A stretch of DNA of 64,000 nucleotides from Glebionis coronaria (lineage: Eukaryota > Streptophyta > Magnoliopsida > Asterales > Asteraceae): positions 280,486,380-280,550,379 of the forward strand of contig CM046874.1 in NCBI GenBank assembly GCA_025667525.1, given 5' to 3'. The position numbers were made by a program, and so were the translations under genes. The first letter of the stretch is position 1, and every line of letters starts with the position of its first letter. Of this stretch, positions 1 to 12,164 are shown one piece after another. The notes under the pieces are model-generated. The model ran no database searches. It was not told the origin of the DNA and saw only the letters and a program-made list of their open reading frames with translations.

Positions 1-1396
1 TAGTGTTTTACTACTCTTTTGGAAAAGAGCGTAATTGAGCGGTAAGTATTAAGTGATGATTTAGGAAAATCAAACACTAATGACCCTAATGAAGTTCGTT
101 TCCCAAGGAGGTATATGTGTGTGACTAAAATGTAGCAAGATTTGAGATTAATATTGGATAGAAGGGGATGAGAAAAGAGGATGACGAAGACGTGAAATTA
201 ATTACTACTACGACTACACGTAAAACCGTAAAATGAGCAAAAATAAAAATTAATTCTAAAAATTACCAAAAATTCACCAAAAATCAAAATAAATAAAATA
301 AGATTTTACCAATGATCAAAACTTTTTCAAACGTTTTAATTAAGTAAATATTAATTTTTAAATGCTAATTAAAGCCCTAAAAATCAAATTAATTATCAAA
401 AATCCCAAACAAAGATTTTTCAATTGGTAAACCTCTAAAATGACCTAAAAAGATTAAAAACTATTTTTATAAATTTTTAAACTAATAAAAACTATTTAAA
501 ATGATTTAAAAACTATGAAAACTTAAAATAGTTATAAAAATTCATCTAAAGATGATAAAATTAATCTAAGAGTTGCAAAAATCCTATTTTAATGTATTTA
601 AGCTAGGAAAAATGTAAAAAGTTCAAAAATGTGAAATTTGAAAAATAATAATAAAATAATAATAAAATAATATTAAAAAAATATTAAAAAAATCGAAAAA
701 TTATAAAAAAATCTAAAAACTTGCAAACTAGTTTATTTTAACCTAAATAAACAGAAAATGAAAGTGAAATTACCAAATTACCCCTAATGGGCCCCCAAAT
801 GGGCTAAAATAAAAAACAGTCAAGCTTAATGGGCTTTTTAGCCCAAAAAGTCAAAAATAAGCCCAAATGACCTGGAAAAGCCCTATCTGACTTAAACTTT
901 AATTCTAAGCACAAAACTCTGAAGGCCCAAAAGCTGAAAGTGAGCTTATCACAGCTTAATGAACAAACAGATAATTCTTATTGGGCCAATAAGCCCATTA
1001 AGCAATAAGCTAGTGCCATAAGCTCTAATTTGACACACAACCTTCTTTTGGGATACTAAAGAGATCTGTAAAAAGAAATTTTGAAAAAGCACACTCAATA
1101 AGCCAGAAATAAGCCAAGTAGAAATCCACAAAACGACAAAATAGTCGGGTTTTAGTTCTAGGGCACCTCAGGACTTGATTCAACTTGCAAAAGGTTACAA
1201 ATGACTTCAATAAGCCAAATCAATCAACCAAAATCCAATAAGCAAAACCAATAAGCTGGAATAAGCCAATAAGCACTTATGAAAATGTCAATTAAGTTGG
1301 TTTTCTAGTCAAACCCTAAAGTCAACCCACCAAATGCTCCAGTATGAAGAAATGGGTCAAATAATGAGCACCTATTACAAAATCAAAGTTTTTGCT

Positions 1397-1677
1397 TGTT
1401 GGAAACTCACTTTATGTGACGACATTTAAAAATTCCCATTAGTTATCATAGTCACACACGTTTAGACTAGACTAGGTTCGTTGTATAGTTTATGTTGTGT
1501 GTGTGGCTATATATACCCCTCCTTAGCTTCCAAGGAGGGGTGTTGCTTATGATTTTATCATTTTAATTCATTTACATTTTCTCACATACAACCTCTCTTC
1601 TCTCTCTCTTTCAACAATGGCTACCACCACCATATACCACCATGTTAGACCACCAGATCACATTTAGCAAATCTACA
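1397..1677 (+). repeat. 5' LTR of the small element
   Basis: 281 bp, TG...CA ends. It matches 5137-5419 except for about six substitutions and a 2-bp CT-repeat length change, counted by eye (about 97.5% identity). It holds a TATATATA box at 1508-1515, a GC-rich hairpin directly behind it, and a CT-rich leader (about 1600-1615). Confidence 0.92.
1508..1540 (+). promoter_or_regulatory. TATA box plus immediate GC-rich hairpin in the small-element LTR
   Basis: TATATATA at 1508-1515 is followed with no gap by CCCCTCCTT (1516-1524), a 7-nt loop, and the perfect complement AAGGAGGGG (1532-1540). Plant transcription normally starts about 25-35 bp after the TATA box, so the hairpin would sit at or just before the cap site. 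The same arrangement occurs in the 3' LTR at about 5248-5280 and, in a different sequence, in the copia B region near 20712-20739. Confidence 0.6.
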
Positions 1678-1679
1678 TT

Positions 1680-1692
1680 TGGTATCAGAGCC
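1680..1692 (+). other. Primer-binding site (initiator tRNA-Met type)
   Basis: TGGTATCAGAGCC lies two bases after the 5' LTR end. This is the usual plant LTR-retrotransposon site complementary to the 3' end of initiator methionine tRNA. It fixes the element's strand. Confidence 0.85.
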
Positions 1693-2254
1693 TTGGTTCA
1701 TTCCTTGGATCATGTTTTTGTTTCGATTTGGTGGTCTAAACATTTTTTTAGTGTCTCGTCATATTATTCTTTTTGGTCCGTATGTCTCTTTATTTGTCAC
1801 GGTGGCTATAATGGTTTCATTTTTATGGAAATATTGTGTTAACTGTGTGTCACGTCTTGTTATCATGTTGTCCAAACCGTGTCATTGTTTTATCTTTGTC
1901 CAAATATGTCTAAACAGTCAAGTATCCTGTCATAGCCCACATATGGTTTTTTTCATAACCAACTAGTTTTGAGGTTTTGAGTCCCTGGTCTCACGATTTC
2001 ACTTTGGGTAAAATATCTTCTTTCTGGTCAATATGCATGTCTGGGGTTCAAGTTTTATAGGTTTCTTTAATTTTTTTGAAGATGAAGGTGAAAACCCAGA
2101 TTTGCCAGAAAAAAAAATTAGACTCAAAAACAGGTTCCTGAATATAGGGAAAAGGACAGTACTTTTGGATAAGCTTTCAGATCGGAATATTGCGGTCGCA
2201 AAAACCTTTGGTTTCTACATTGCGATCAAATATTCCGATGGAACACAGTCTGTG

Positions 2255-2329
2255 CATTCCGATGGAACGCATTCCGATGGAACGCATTCCGAAGGAATGC
2301 ATTCCGATGGAACGCATTCTGACGGGGTG
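2255..2329 (+). repeat. 15-bp tandem repeat array, five units
   Basis: Units of CATTCCGATGGAACG at 2255, 2270, 2285 (variant), 2300 and 2315 (variant). Degenerate single copies continue on both sides (about 2231, 2341, 2400, 2430, 2449), so the word has spread over 2.23-2.46 kb. In one frame it reads as repeated HSDGT peptides, but no conserved protein context supports translation. Confidence 0.85.
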
Positions 2330-2504
2330 TAGAAGAGAAGACATTCCGATGGCCTTTCTATGAAAACATTGCAATGGAATTGTTGCTGTTAAACAAAACA
2401 TTACGATGGGTTTTATAATACATTCCGATGGACTTCTTTTTGAAAACATTACGATGGAATCAGACTGTGACCAAGTGTTAACCAAAACTAAAACCAACAC
2501 AACC

Positions 2505-2534
2505 GAGTCAACTCGGTAATTACCGAGTTGATTC
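2505..2534. repeat. 30-bp near-perfect palindrome
   Basis: Centred on AACTCGGTAATTACCGAGTT, with arms extending to GAGTC and GATTC; one pair mismatches. Further GAGTCGACTC-type words follow to about 2555. It could form a cruciform or RNA hairpin. Function unknown. Confidence 0.8.
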
Positions 2535-5121
2535 AGTTAACTCACTGAGTCGACTCAACATCCAACCTTATAACTCCAATCAAGTCCAACACCAAATCTA
2601 ACCTAATCCCATCGTCTCTTAAACCCATCTAGACTCGAATGCAAAACAAATCACTTATAGATCTCTGTTTATCTCTTAATTTCGTGTTAAAACATATAAT
2701 CTCATATTTAATTCGTTTTAGACATGCATGCCTAGATCTATTTAGATCTCACGAATTCTAATCATCACAGATCAGTGCAATGGTTTAAACCACCTTTAAT
2801 ATACGAAATCAATCATGGATTTATAACAACAATATGTTATAATCCTTATCTTGGTTTCGAATTAACTAGAACAACAACATGCAATCACGAAATACCTACC
2901 CGAGATCCTCTAAGATCTTGCAGACATGTTCTTGGTAGATTCGTGCATTCGCCTTAAGTCAAAATGGTTTTTGGTTCGATTTTGAATTGATTCATCTGCT
3001 TATCTATGATGGATATTATATGGGTTGCATACGACTTAGGATGATGTTTGGAGATTCTTAGGTTATTCTGATTGTATGAGATGGAAGAGTTTGATAGGGG
3101 CGATGGAAATAAGGAAGTAGGGTTTGAGATGTGCAGATGAGATGTAATGGGATGGGAGAGAATTAAGCGGCTGGGTTAAAATGTGTTTAGGGTTGGTTAT
3201 TTATCCCTAAATTCATTGGATCGGGTCTTGCATTCGTTTTGGTCAACGACAAGGTGGGACCACCTAGTGGGTTGTATTTGTGTATCACACGTATCATTTA
3301 CAAATGATACGGACACGTGAATACTACACATGGGCTGATCTCATTAAATTGTTGGTATAAGCTTTAGCCTTTATTTGGTGTTCAAATGCAACATGCTAAG
3401 TCTATATTGAACGTATGGTTTTAGATAATGGGAAGAAAAATTCACAAAATTTTTTTTAGTAGTTCTACTAATAAAAATTTTAGTGTTGGAATTTAAACCT
3501 TTGGTTAATGGTTTTGTTAACGGGCTTCGTAAATGATATTATCGGAAAAAAAGTGACATGACAATGTGTCGAGACAAAGTAACGTGACAAATGTGACGAG
3601 AATTTATTTGAGACGAGACCAAGAAAAAAAATGGGCGATTTTTTAGTGGCTACAGATTTTGCTTGATTGGGTATTAATTACGTGACGTTGAAGACGGATT
3701 TTTCGAAGGCGTGTACTTATTTTATCTTTCATAGATAACTTGCTCGTGCTTAATCTTAGAATGACGACTTGGTTATCTAGTTTTCGGGTTCGGGGTGGTT
3801 GGTTGATGACTCCGATAACTATCACTTAAAGGGGTTACGTTGTTGTACTCAGTGTCACGCGCTTAGTCGACGTGGATAATTTCAATAGGTGTTGTGCTTA
3901 TAGACTTCTTCAGTGATGCATTGAGTACTTAGAGATTTCTCCACCGTTCTTCATTCAACAATAGTGCAAGCTTAAGTCACAAGATCGAAGGATTTTTATT
4001 CAGCTTCATGTTTGATGTATCCGGTTCATTCAATCAGTGGTCACTTCAAATTGCTTTCACGTGGATTGGTAAAGGTGACCATGGAGAGTTTATGAGAAGA
4101 GATTTTCGATCAACAGCTGATTCTCACAAAATATATAATTCAGCTTATTTATTATTCTCACGAGATTTAAGGTTCATGTGCATACGATTTGTTGATGGTT
4201 CCGAGTTTCGAAACCATCAAGGGGGAAAAAGAAGACACATTGAACGCACAACGAGTACACGTGATGAACTTCATACCTTCTTTTGATTTGAAGACATTCC
4301 GGGATGACATTTGTCATAGCCGCAGAGAAAATCAGTGTTTTAACTCGTGGCGTTATCATTCTCTAAACGGTACACTACTGATTCGAGGTTTAATTGTTTG
4401 ATTGTTGCAATTAAACATCATCATTATCCTATATGCATTCCCGGGACATAATTGACTCTGGTGCATCTCCGAAAGAAGATATGTGCATTTCCGGGACTTA
4501 ATTGACTCTGGTGTTATGATGTCAACTTCATGAATAGCATAAAGTGTCCACTTCAGTATTTGAGCTTCATAATTGGGATTGATTTACTTTCTTCAACTAT
4601 GTGGAGGAAGAAGTGTCTTGATTCTTTCTGGTATGCATAACTTGAACTCTCAGGGGGAAGAAAAATTCAGAAGAATTATTCAAGCGTGAGAAGAGAAGTT
4701 GTTGATCTACTTGGTGTACCCCTTACTTTCAATCCCTCTTAGCAACGTTATCATGTTATATGATGAGATTTGCTTGTTAGATTCCGCTGTGCGCTTAATT
4801 ATTCTAAGCTTTATTGAAAGCTTTGAAGTTGCTTACGAGGATTGTCGATTTAGGGGGAAGCTATTTAAAAAGCTTCTACATCAAGTTTATGTGGCATGAA
4901 TTAGGGGGAAGCTAATTCAGAAGCTTCTCCTTAACCAGAAGTGTATGGGTTATTAGCTCGTGCCGTTACAGTATTTCTTCTACAAGTTACTTTAAAGATG
5001 AGTCGTTTTGAAGACGAAGGCCTCAGAAGACTTCATCAGCATTGGATGCTTCATGAAAGCTCTTGTTCTTAATCATTTTGTACTTGTTAGGAAGAATATT
5101 GTAAGGCATTCTACACGTCGT

Positions 5122-5136
5122 CCCATGGGGGAAGAA
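5122..5136 (+). other. Polypurine tract of the small element
   Basis: CCATGGGGGAAGAA directly precedes the 3' LTR start TGTTGG at 5137, the expected place for the plus-strand priming site. Confidence 0.75.
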
Positions 5137-5419
5137 TGTTGGAAACTCACTTTATATGACGACATTTAAGAATTCCCATTAGTTATCATAGTCACACACG
5201 TTTAGACTAGACTAGGTTCATTGTATAGTTTATGTTGTGTGTGTGGCTATATATACCCCTCCTTAGCTTCCAAGGAGGGGTGTTGCTTGTGATTTTATCA
5301 TTTTAATTCATTTACATTTTCTCACATACAACCTCTCTTCTCTCTCTGTCTTTCAACAATGGCTACCACCACCATATACCTCCATGTTAGACCACCGGAT
5401 CACATTTAGCAAATCTACA
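5137..5419 (+). repeat. 3' LTR of the small element
   Basis: 283 bp direct repeat of 1397-1677, ending TCTACA and followed by the TSD TTGCT. It repeats the TATA box and hairpin of the 5' copy. Confidence 0.92.
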
Positions 5420-6716
5420 TTGCTGGTTAAAATAAGCTAGAATAGCTTATTGATAAGCTGAACACAAAATTACACTAGCAGTGGCTAGCAGCAGGGGAAA
5501 GGAGTTCCCACTGCTTTGACTATTTGACTTGTGATTTGTGAGAGATCCAGTTGGATTCAAGTGGAAACAAGGGCACCCTTGTGATCAGTGAATCACAAGG
5601 AGTCTATATCAACAAAGAAATCAAAAATTGGTGCACTCAATAAGCCCATAATAAGCAAACAGTCCACAGATATTGCACAGACCTTGAAAATAAGCAGTTA
5701 TGAACAAATAAGCAGTTTTAGCATGAATAAGCCAGTCAAATTGAACCAAATGCATACATAAGCTATAATAAAGTCCAATAAGCACAAATAAACTTGTTTC
5801 AAGCAATGGATCAAAGTAAATAAGCAAATTCAAGCACCAAAAGTTACTGATTAGCAAAAGTGATTATCCAAAATCCTTTTGCTGATCTATTTGACCACCA
5901 ATCTAATTTTAAGCCTTCAAATCTCTTTCCCTGATTAAGTTAACCAAAATTTCACACTTGTTAACCCTAGTCTACCCTTAGATCTAGGTGTCCCCAAAAT
6001 TTTAGCCAAAATACCCAAGTAAATCATATTTTATAGCCGTATGATTGTTTTGGTTGTTCAAACCCACAAAACTTGCAGATAAATGTCACTTAGCACCCAG
6101 TATACAGATACCAAACCAAAAGAAGCAAAAACAACAACAAAGGAAGGGTCAAATCCCTTTGAATCAGTTAACCAAACACCCCTTTGGAATCTGATTTTGC
6201 AATCTTCCAAATGATTGTTGTGTTTTAAACTATCAAACAAGATCTAATCCTCTTCTACAACTGATAATCAACCTTAGAAACACAAATCAAACCTCAAAAC
6301 ACAGATTCACCAATAAACATGCAAAATCACCAAAAATTCAAATAAAATCAGAAAAATTGAAAAGGGAGAGGGAATTCAAACCTCCAAGACTTACATCCAA
6401 GCCTTGGATTGTTTGAGCTGAGGTACTAGCAAAACAAGTACCAGCTTCCTTGTACCTGCTAAGAACAACAAACCACAATGATGAACAAATAACAAGAACT
6501 TTCTGATTTTTGAAACACAAGTTTTATTGCTTAAAACCTTGCCTCAAAAACCTTCAAACATGAATATGGAACTCAGACTTTAGCTTATCAGATACCAAAC
6601 TTTTATAAAACATAAAGGGAAATCACAAGTTTTCAGAAAATCCAACTTTTATAAAAAGGAATTACAAAGATTAAAAGCTAAAATCTGGAACAAGGGACTC
6701 TCACAGGTTGAGGTCT

Positions 6717-6725
6717 CCTTTTATA
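6717..6725 (-). promoter_or_regulatory. TATA box of Athila-type LTR copy 1
   Basis: TATAAAAGG on the minus strand, about 1.06 kb inside the LTR. Equivalent boxes lie about 1.2 kb inside the LTR at 13605 and about 1.35 kb inside the one ending at 47801. The three agree in relative position, supporting a real core promoter and a U3 of roughly 1.1-1.4 kb. Confidence 0.6.
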
Positions 6726-7753
6726 GGCCTAACAGATGGTTCTAGAATGCTAAAAACCCTATCTATGAATTCTCAAAATTGCCCTTGAGTGCTTGATGCC
6801 GTTTGATGTGTATGAGCTGTCCAAATGCATCATGGACGTTCATTTTAGCTTTGGAGTTGAGCTATGACTCTAAGCTGTTGATCTTGACACGTCAGATTAC
6901 TTGGAGAGAAAGTTGCGTTTTCATTGGTGGATGAGGTTGAGTGTAGGGTCTATTGGGTAATGGGATTGAGGGTTTTGTGCGTGGGTTATGTTTCTAGGCG
7001 CGTGAATCAAGTGTGGGAATGGGTAATTGAAATTTACCCTTTGTTTAAGTGAGAGGAGTTACTGGGTTCTTGATGGTAAACAGTAACTCCTTTTGATCCG
7101 AAATTGGGGGAAAGGTAAGTGTTTGGCGCTATTTACTTGTTTGAATGTTTCATTGCCCATCTTTGGTCCTTGTTCTTTCGGTAAAGTTGTAAAACACGTT
7201 TTCAGCCAACAAAACTCAATTCCCTTTTGTTATTCAAGTTCTGATTTTCACACTTTTGCCCCAAAACTTTGGCAAAAGTGTTTTAAGGGTAATTTTTGCC
7301 ATGTTTGAATATTTGAGGGACTGATTTTGGACATTCTTGATCTTCAAAGGTCTTCATAGTATCTTTGACTTCATGAGGGATCATTTTTGACAAATTAGAA
7401 TTGATGAGGGACTAATCTTGCCATTTCTTCAAAGTTGAAGGACCTTTTTGCAATTTTGACAAACTTAAGGTACCAAACTTGTAATTATGAATACACAAGG
7501 GTTTTAAGTGTCATTTCTTCATTCATTGAGGATCAATATTGTATTTCTTCAAGTCTTCAAGGTTTAATCTTCGATAATTCATGAACTAGGGCCCGGTCTT
7601 TGTACGGCTTCGTTTCTCGTGTCCGTTTTTCCTTGTTTCTTGTGATCTTTTGTCTTTTTCACGATATCCATACCTAAAACACACAAGTAAACAAATAAAA
7701 GCATATATATGGTATTTTATGACATTTTAATGCATTTAAAGCCCGAAAAGAAC

Positions 7754-7783
7754 GATGAGATCATGTATAAATGCCATCTCATC
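7754..7783 (-). repeat. LTR-terminal hairpin, copy 1 (variant stem)
   Basis: Arms GATGAGAT (7754-7761) and ATCTCATC (7776-7783) lie at the LTR's 5' end. The other two LTRs have GATGAGAC/GTCTCATC, so one base pair differs on both sides while pairing is kept. Confidence 0.8.
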
Positions 7784-7784
7784 A

Positions 7785-8971
7785 CTGCTCATGCCACACC
7801 TATGGTTGACCCATTACCATCATTGGAACCCGAGATTCCAAAGGCTATGGCTATGCCTCAACCCACACCAACTTTTCCTTACCCATCGAGACTTAGAAAG
7901 GAGAAACGTCAAGAGCGCGACAATTACCAATTTGAGCTTTTTATGAAGATGTTTCGTGACGTGCATTTCAATGTGAGTTTTGCCGACGCTTTAGTCATGA
8001 TGCCTCGATTTGCCGCTAACTTTAATTGTATGCTAAACAACAAGGAGAAATTACAACAATTGTCTAGTTGTTCCTCGGTTTATCTTAACCGTATACCTCA
8101 AAAAGTCGATGATCCCGGTAAATTCTTGATACCATGTGCAATTCAAGATATGGAAGAATGTTATGCCTTGGTCGATCTTGGTGCTAGTGTTAACTTGATT
8201 CCTCTTGCAATCTTCAAGTCGCTCAATCTTCCTAATCTTACTCCTTCACTAATGTCTATCGAGTTGGCCGATCATTCCACTATTCCCGTATATGGATTGG
8301 CCGAAGACGTTTTTGTGAAAGTGGGAAAGTTCTATTATCCGGTAGACATTATCGTTGTCGATATTCCCACGGATCCTCAAGTTCCTCTTATTTTAGGTCG
8401 TTCGTTTTTAGATACGTCTATGGCATTGATTGATGCGCATGCTAGAAAGATAACCTTATGTTTCAACGACGAGGAACTTGTTATAAACGCAACTCAAAAT
8501 TCTCTAATTTCTCATGTTTATTCTATCGCGACCATAAACCTCGTTGATATGATCGACGTTGTTTGCGAGGAATTTTCAAAAGAAGTTTTAGGTTTTGGTG
8601 ACGATGAAAATAGTGGCAATCCCACTATGCTTGATCCCATTCTTGATAATTTGACACCGTCCTTCACTCCATTTGAAGGTGGTTGTTTTGCGTTGGAAGA
8701 ATTTTATGTTCCACGTACTTGTAACGAAGACCTCGACAACGATGAGGACTTCTTGATTATCAAGGATTTTCTTAACGATTTCCCATTTCCTCCACCCGAG
8801 GAGGTTATGAGTATCGAGCCAAAATATTCAATTGAGGAACCACCAATCCTCCAGTTGAAAGATTTACCTCCTCACCTTGAATATGTATTTTTGGAGAAGG
8901 ACGACAAGTTGCCGGTTATTATTGCGAAAGATCTTTCGAATGATGAAAAATCGCAATTGTCGATGTTCTAA
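7785..8971 (+). pseudogene. Athila-type gag C-terminal part and protease (fragment)
   Basis: An open frame covers the linker after gag (basic stretch SRLRKEKRQERDN) and an aspartic protease: LVDLGASVNLIP about 150 codons in and the second conserved block PLILGRSFL about 75 residues later, followed by an acidic segment typical of the protease-RT linker. Retroviral-type protease cleaves the polyprotein. The apparent start codon at 7709 belongs to the inserted LTR, so the true N-terminus is missing. The frame ends at TAA 8969-8971, where RT continues in the -1 frame. Element D has the same offset at the same place. Confidence 0.8.
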
Positions 8972-10532
8972 AGGATCACAAAGGGGCAATTGCGTGGAAA
9001 TTATCCGACATTAAGGGGATCAATCCCAAATTTTGTACCCACAAAATCTTAACGGAGGAGTACTACAAACCCGCAATCCAATGTCAAAGGAGGGTGAACC
9101 CCAAAATTCACGACGTCATCAAAAAGGAAGTCCTTAAATTCCTTGACGTGGGAATGACTTACCCAATTTCCGATATTCCTTGGGTGAGTCCTATTCATTG
9201 TGTCCCTAAGAAGGGAGGAATAACCGTTTGTGCCAAACGATGCCAATGAGTTAATTCCACCTCAACTCGTGACCGGTTAGAGGGTGTGCATCGACTATCA
9301 TAAGTTGAATGACGCCACTCGTAAAGACCATTTTCCCTTGCCCTTCATGGACCAAATGTTGGAGCGTCTTGCGGGAAACGATTTCTATTACTTTTTAGAT
9401 GGTTTTTTCCGGTTACTTCCAAATCCCCATTGATCCTCGTGATCAAGAAAAAACTATGTTTACGTGTCCATGTGGAACGTTTGCCTATCGTAGGATTCCA
9501 TTCGGACTTTGCAATGCACCAGGAACCTTTCAAAGGTGCATGATGGCTATTTTTCATGATATGATCGAGAAGACGATGGAAGTCTTTATGGATGATTTTT
9601 CCGTGTTTGGTTGTTCATTCACTTCGTGTTTGTCGAATCTTGAGAGAATGTTAAAATGTTGTGAGGAAACCAACCTTGTGCTCAATTGGGAAAAATGTCA
9701 TTTGATGGTTAAGGAAGGAATCGTATTTGGGCACAAGGTTTCGAAAGCGGGGATTGAGGTAGACAAAGCTAAGGTAGACGTCATCGCCAAATTACCTCAT
9801 CCCAAAACCGTTAAGGGAGTTAGGAGTTTCCTAGGCCACGTGGGCTTTTTTCGTCGATTCATCAAGGATTTTTCAAAGATTTCTCGACCTATTACACACC
9901 TCCTCGAGAAAGATGCTCCTTTTGTCTTTAACGAAGATTGTGTACGAGCCTTTGAAATCTTTAAGAGGAAACTTACCGAAGCTCCCATTCTTGTTGCTCC
10001 CAATTGGAACCTCCCCTTTGAGCTCATGTGTGATGCTAATGACTACGCTATTGGGGCCGTATTGGGGCAACGTCATGAAAAGCACTTCTTGCCTATTTAC
10101 TATGCTAGCAAGATGATGACCGAGGCTCAACTTAAGTACACTACAACGGAAAAGGAATTCCTTGCCGGGGTGTATGCATTTGAGAAATTCCGACCTTACC
10201 TCGTCTTGACTCGATGCATAGTGTATACGGATCATTCGGCTATCAAGTATCTCATGGCTAGAGAAGATGCAAAGTCGAGATTACTTCGTTGGATTCTCCT
10301 CCTACAAGAATTTGATGTCAAAATCCTTGACAAAAAAGGAGCCGAGAATCTAGCGGTCGATCATCTTTCTCGTTTGGAAGATCCTCACCAAAGTGTTTAC
10401 GAGCCAAAGGAAATCACCGAAACATTTCCTCTCGAGACACTTGGTGTAGTGAATTCTAAGCTTGATTCATCCACCCATGGTTTGCGCACATTGAAAATTA
10501 CCATGCGGGCAACTTCATCATCAAGGGTATGA
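8947..10532 (+). pseudogene. Athila-type reverse transcriptase and RNase H (decayed)
   Basis: RT continues from about 8947 in a different frame: VLKDHKGA, then the WVSPIHCVPKKGG block near 9180. A 1-nt insertion near 9230, a TAG near 9280 and another T insertion near 9405 break it. From 9399 an open frame holds [11 protein letters not shown], the catalytic FMDDFSVFG near 9586, the connection domain, and RNase H with [13 protein letters not shown] near 10027 and TDHSAIKYL near 10228. RT copies element RNA to cDNA in the virus-like particle; RNase H degrades the template. Frame is lost after 10500 by small deletions. Confidence 0.85.
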
Positions 10533-10539
10533 CGACTCA

Positions 10540-11764
10540 ACAAAAACGAAAATTCTTTTGTGACGTCAAGTTCTACTTTTGGAACGACCCTTACCTCTTT
10601 CGGACTTGTGCGGATCAAATTATTCGACGTTGTGTATTTGGCACCGAAGCTTCTAATATCCTTAGAGCTTGTCATGAGTGACCTACGGGTGGTCACCACG
10701 GTGCTAATATCACGGCTAAGAAGGTCTTTGATGCCGGTTTATTTTGGCCCACTATTTACCGAGATGCACATGCACTTGTGAAGTCATGTGACTCATGCCA
10801 ACAACAAGGAAAAACCTCACAAAACGATGAAATGCCACAAAATATCATCCAAGTGTGTGAGATCTTTGACGTTTGGGGAATTGATTTTATGGGGTCGTTC
10901 CCATCATCTCGTGGTAATAAGTACATCCTTGTCGCCGTTGACTACCTACCCAAGTGGGTGGAAGCTAAGGCTTTGCCCACGAACGATGCTCGTGTGGAAG
11001 TCAAGTTTTTGAAAAGCTTGTTTTCTCGGTTTGGAACCGCTCGTGCGATCATAAGCGATCGTGGAACCCATTTTTGTAATGACCAATTCGAAAGGGTCCT
11101 AAGGAAATATGGGGTTACACATCGGCTTTCTACGGCTTATCACCCACAAATGAGTGGGCAAGTCGAGGTTTCAAATCGAGCGTTGAAGAGGATCTTGGAG
11201 AGATCAATTGGAGAGAACCGACAATCTTGGTTGGATAAGCTAGACGATGCTTTATGGGCCTTTCGGACCGCTCATAAGACGCCCATCGAGTGCACTCCTT
11301 ATAAGCTTGTGTATGGGAAGAATTGTCACTTGCCAATTGAACTCGAACACAAAGCTTATTGGGCCCTTAAGCATTGTAGTGATGATATTGAGACCGCGGG
11401 AAAACATCAGAAAATGCAATTGAATGAATTAGATGAATTAAGAGACATTGCTTATGAAAATTCATTGATTTACAAAGAAAAATCTAAAAAGTTTCATGAC
11501 TCAAAAATTAAAAACCGGGTTTTTAACATTGGAGATCAAGTGTTGCTTTTTAACTCACGTTTGAAAATATTTTCTGGCAAGTTGAAATCCCGTTGGTCCG
11601 GTCCATTCACCGTTACCCAAGTTTTTCCTTATGGGACCATCGAGTTAGCTCAAAATGATGGCCCCAATTTCATGGTGAATGGACATACGTTGAAGCACTA
11701 CTTCGGCCGGGAAGTTCCATCCTTGAACTACCTCGACCAAATCACCTTCCCTAATGATAATTAG
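10540..11764 (+). pseudogene. Athila-type integrase (N-terminus frameshifted)
   Basis: The HHCC zinc domain spans the frame break: histidines lie near 10675-10700 and the CDSCQQQGK cysteines near 10790. An open frame from 10778 (328 codons) carries the DDE core: [15 protein letters not shown] about 55 residues later, and the glutamate block [11 protein letters not shown]. The C-terminal DNA-binding region with [16 protein letters not shown] follows and ends at 11764. It has no chromodomain, as expected of Athila. The integrase inserts cDNA into the host genome and leaves the 5-bp TSD. Confidence 0.85.
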
Positions 11765-12164
11765 TATTGAGGGGATCAAGTCGAGCTCATGACTCGGTAA
11801 TAAAAAAACAAGGTGCCTCGTGGGGGAGTCCCATGCTTATCCCATGTACATATTATCACTTTCTAATGTAGTAACGTGAGGGGAGTTGCGCCCTTCTAAC
11901 CTTTATTCCATGGTTGTTTGTGATACGTGGTTTTTAGATGATCATGTTCTTCACGATTAGAGCCCCTCGTGTTCATTTTATGGGAGCACTCGATCGTTTG
12001 CTTTGAATAATTTCTCAATATCCATGATATATCCTTATATGTTCTAACCTTAGGTTTATATCAGACTTCATAAACGGCTTTAAATTTAATGGTTACACCC
12101 TTTCCATGCTAGATTAAGCATTCGACTACGTCTCTAATATGGGGGTTTCCAACCCTTAGACTCG

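Larger units (their letters stand above)
1693..5121 (+). other. Non-coding interior of the small element
   Basis: No ORF here has a recognisable retroelement or host domain; the longest are about 90-100 codons and look fortuitous. Visible structure: a 15-bp tandem array (2255-2329), a 30-bp palindrome (2505-2534), a short duplicated motif (GGGACATAATTGACTCTGGTG near 4442 and a close copy near 4492), and several purine tracts resembling copia polypurine sites. I see no diagnostic captured host exon, though the 2033-2230 stretch is unassigned. Confidence 0.6.
1397..5419 (+). mobile_element. Small non-autonomous LTR retrotransposon (LARD-like, copia-type signals)
   Basis: Two direct repeats of 281 and 283 bp, starting TGTTGG and ending TCTACA, bound 3.46 kb of interior. 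The flanking pentamer TTGCT occurs at 1392-1396 and 5420-5424, a clean 5-bp target-site duplication inside an Athila-type LTR. A primer-binding site TGGTATCAGAGCC follows the first repeat and a purine tract (CATGGGGGAAGAA) precedes the second, giving plus orientation. No gag, protease, RT or integrase is recognisable, so it must be mobilised in trans. The interior keeps several AGGGGGAAG tracts (about 4205, 4652, 4853, 4900, 5126) like repeated copia polypurine tracts, suggesting a rearranged deletion derivative. Confidence 0.9.
1..7784 (-). repeat. Athila-type LTR, copy 1 (minus orientation), split by a small element
   Basis: Reverse-complement similarity to the 3' LTR at 13605-17620 and same-strand similarity to 43567-47801 over the whole length once 1397-5424 is set aside. 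On the minus strand it starts TGATGAGATGGC at 7784 and runs to ...AACACTA at position 1; the homologous LTR at 43567 ends CACTACA, so the true end is probably two bases outside the window. It abuts, at 7785, the interior of an element on the opposite strand, so it is not that element's own 5' LTR. It is best read as a solo LTR or the end of a full element inserted into element A. The left TSD lies outside the window; the right flank is CTGCT. Contents are AT-rich, non-coding, with many AATAAGC words. Confidence 0.8.

Noticed and set aside
1679..1966. 95-codon hydrophobic ORF after the small element's PBS
   Set aside because: T-rich sequence yields Phe/Leu/Val-rich fortuitous frames; no gag similarity.
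2255..2329. CRISPR-like direct repeats
   Set aside because: Units are head-to-tail without spacers, and the DNA is clearly plant retroelement DNA.
4008..4286. 92-codon ORF in the small element
   Set aside because: No retroelement or host domain recognised; typical length for chance frames here.
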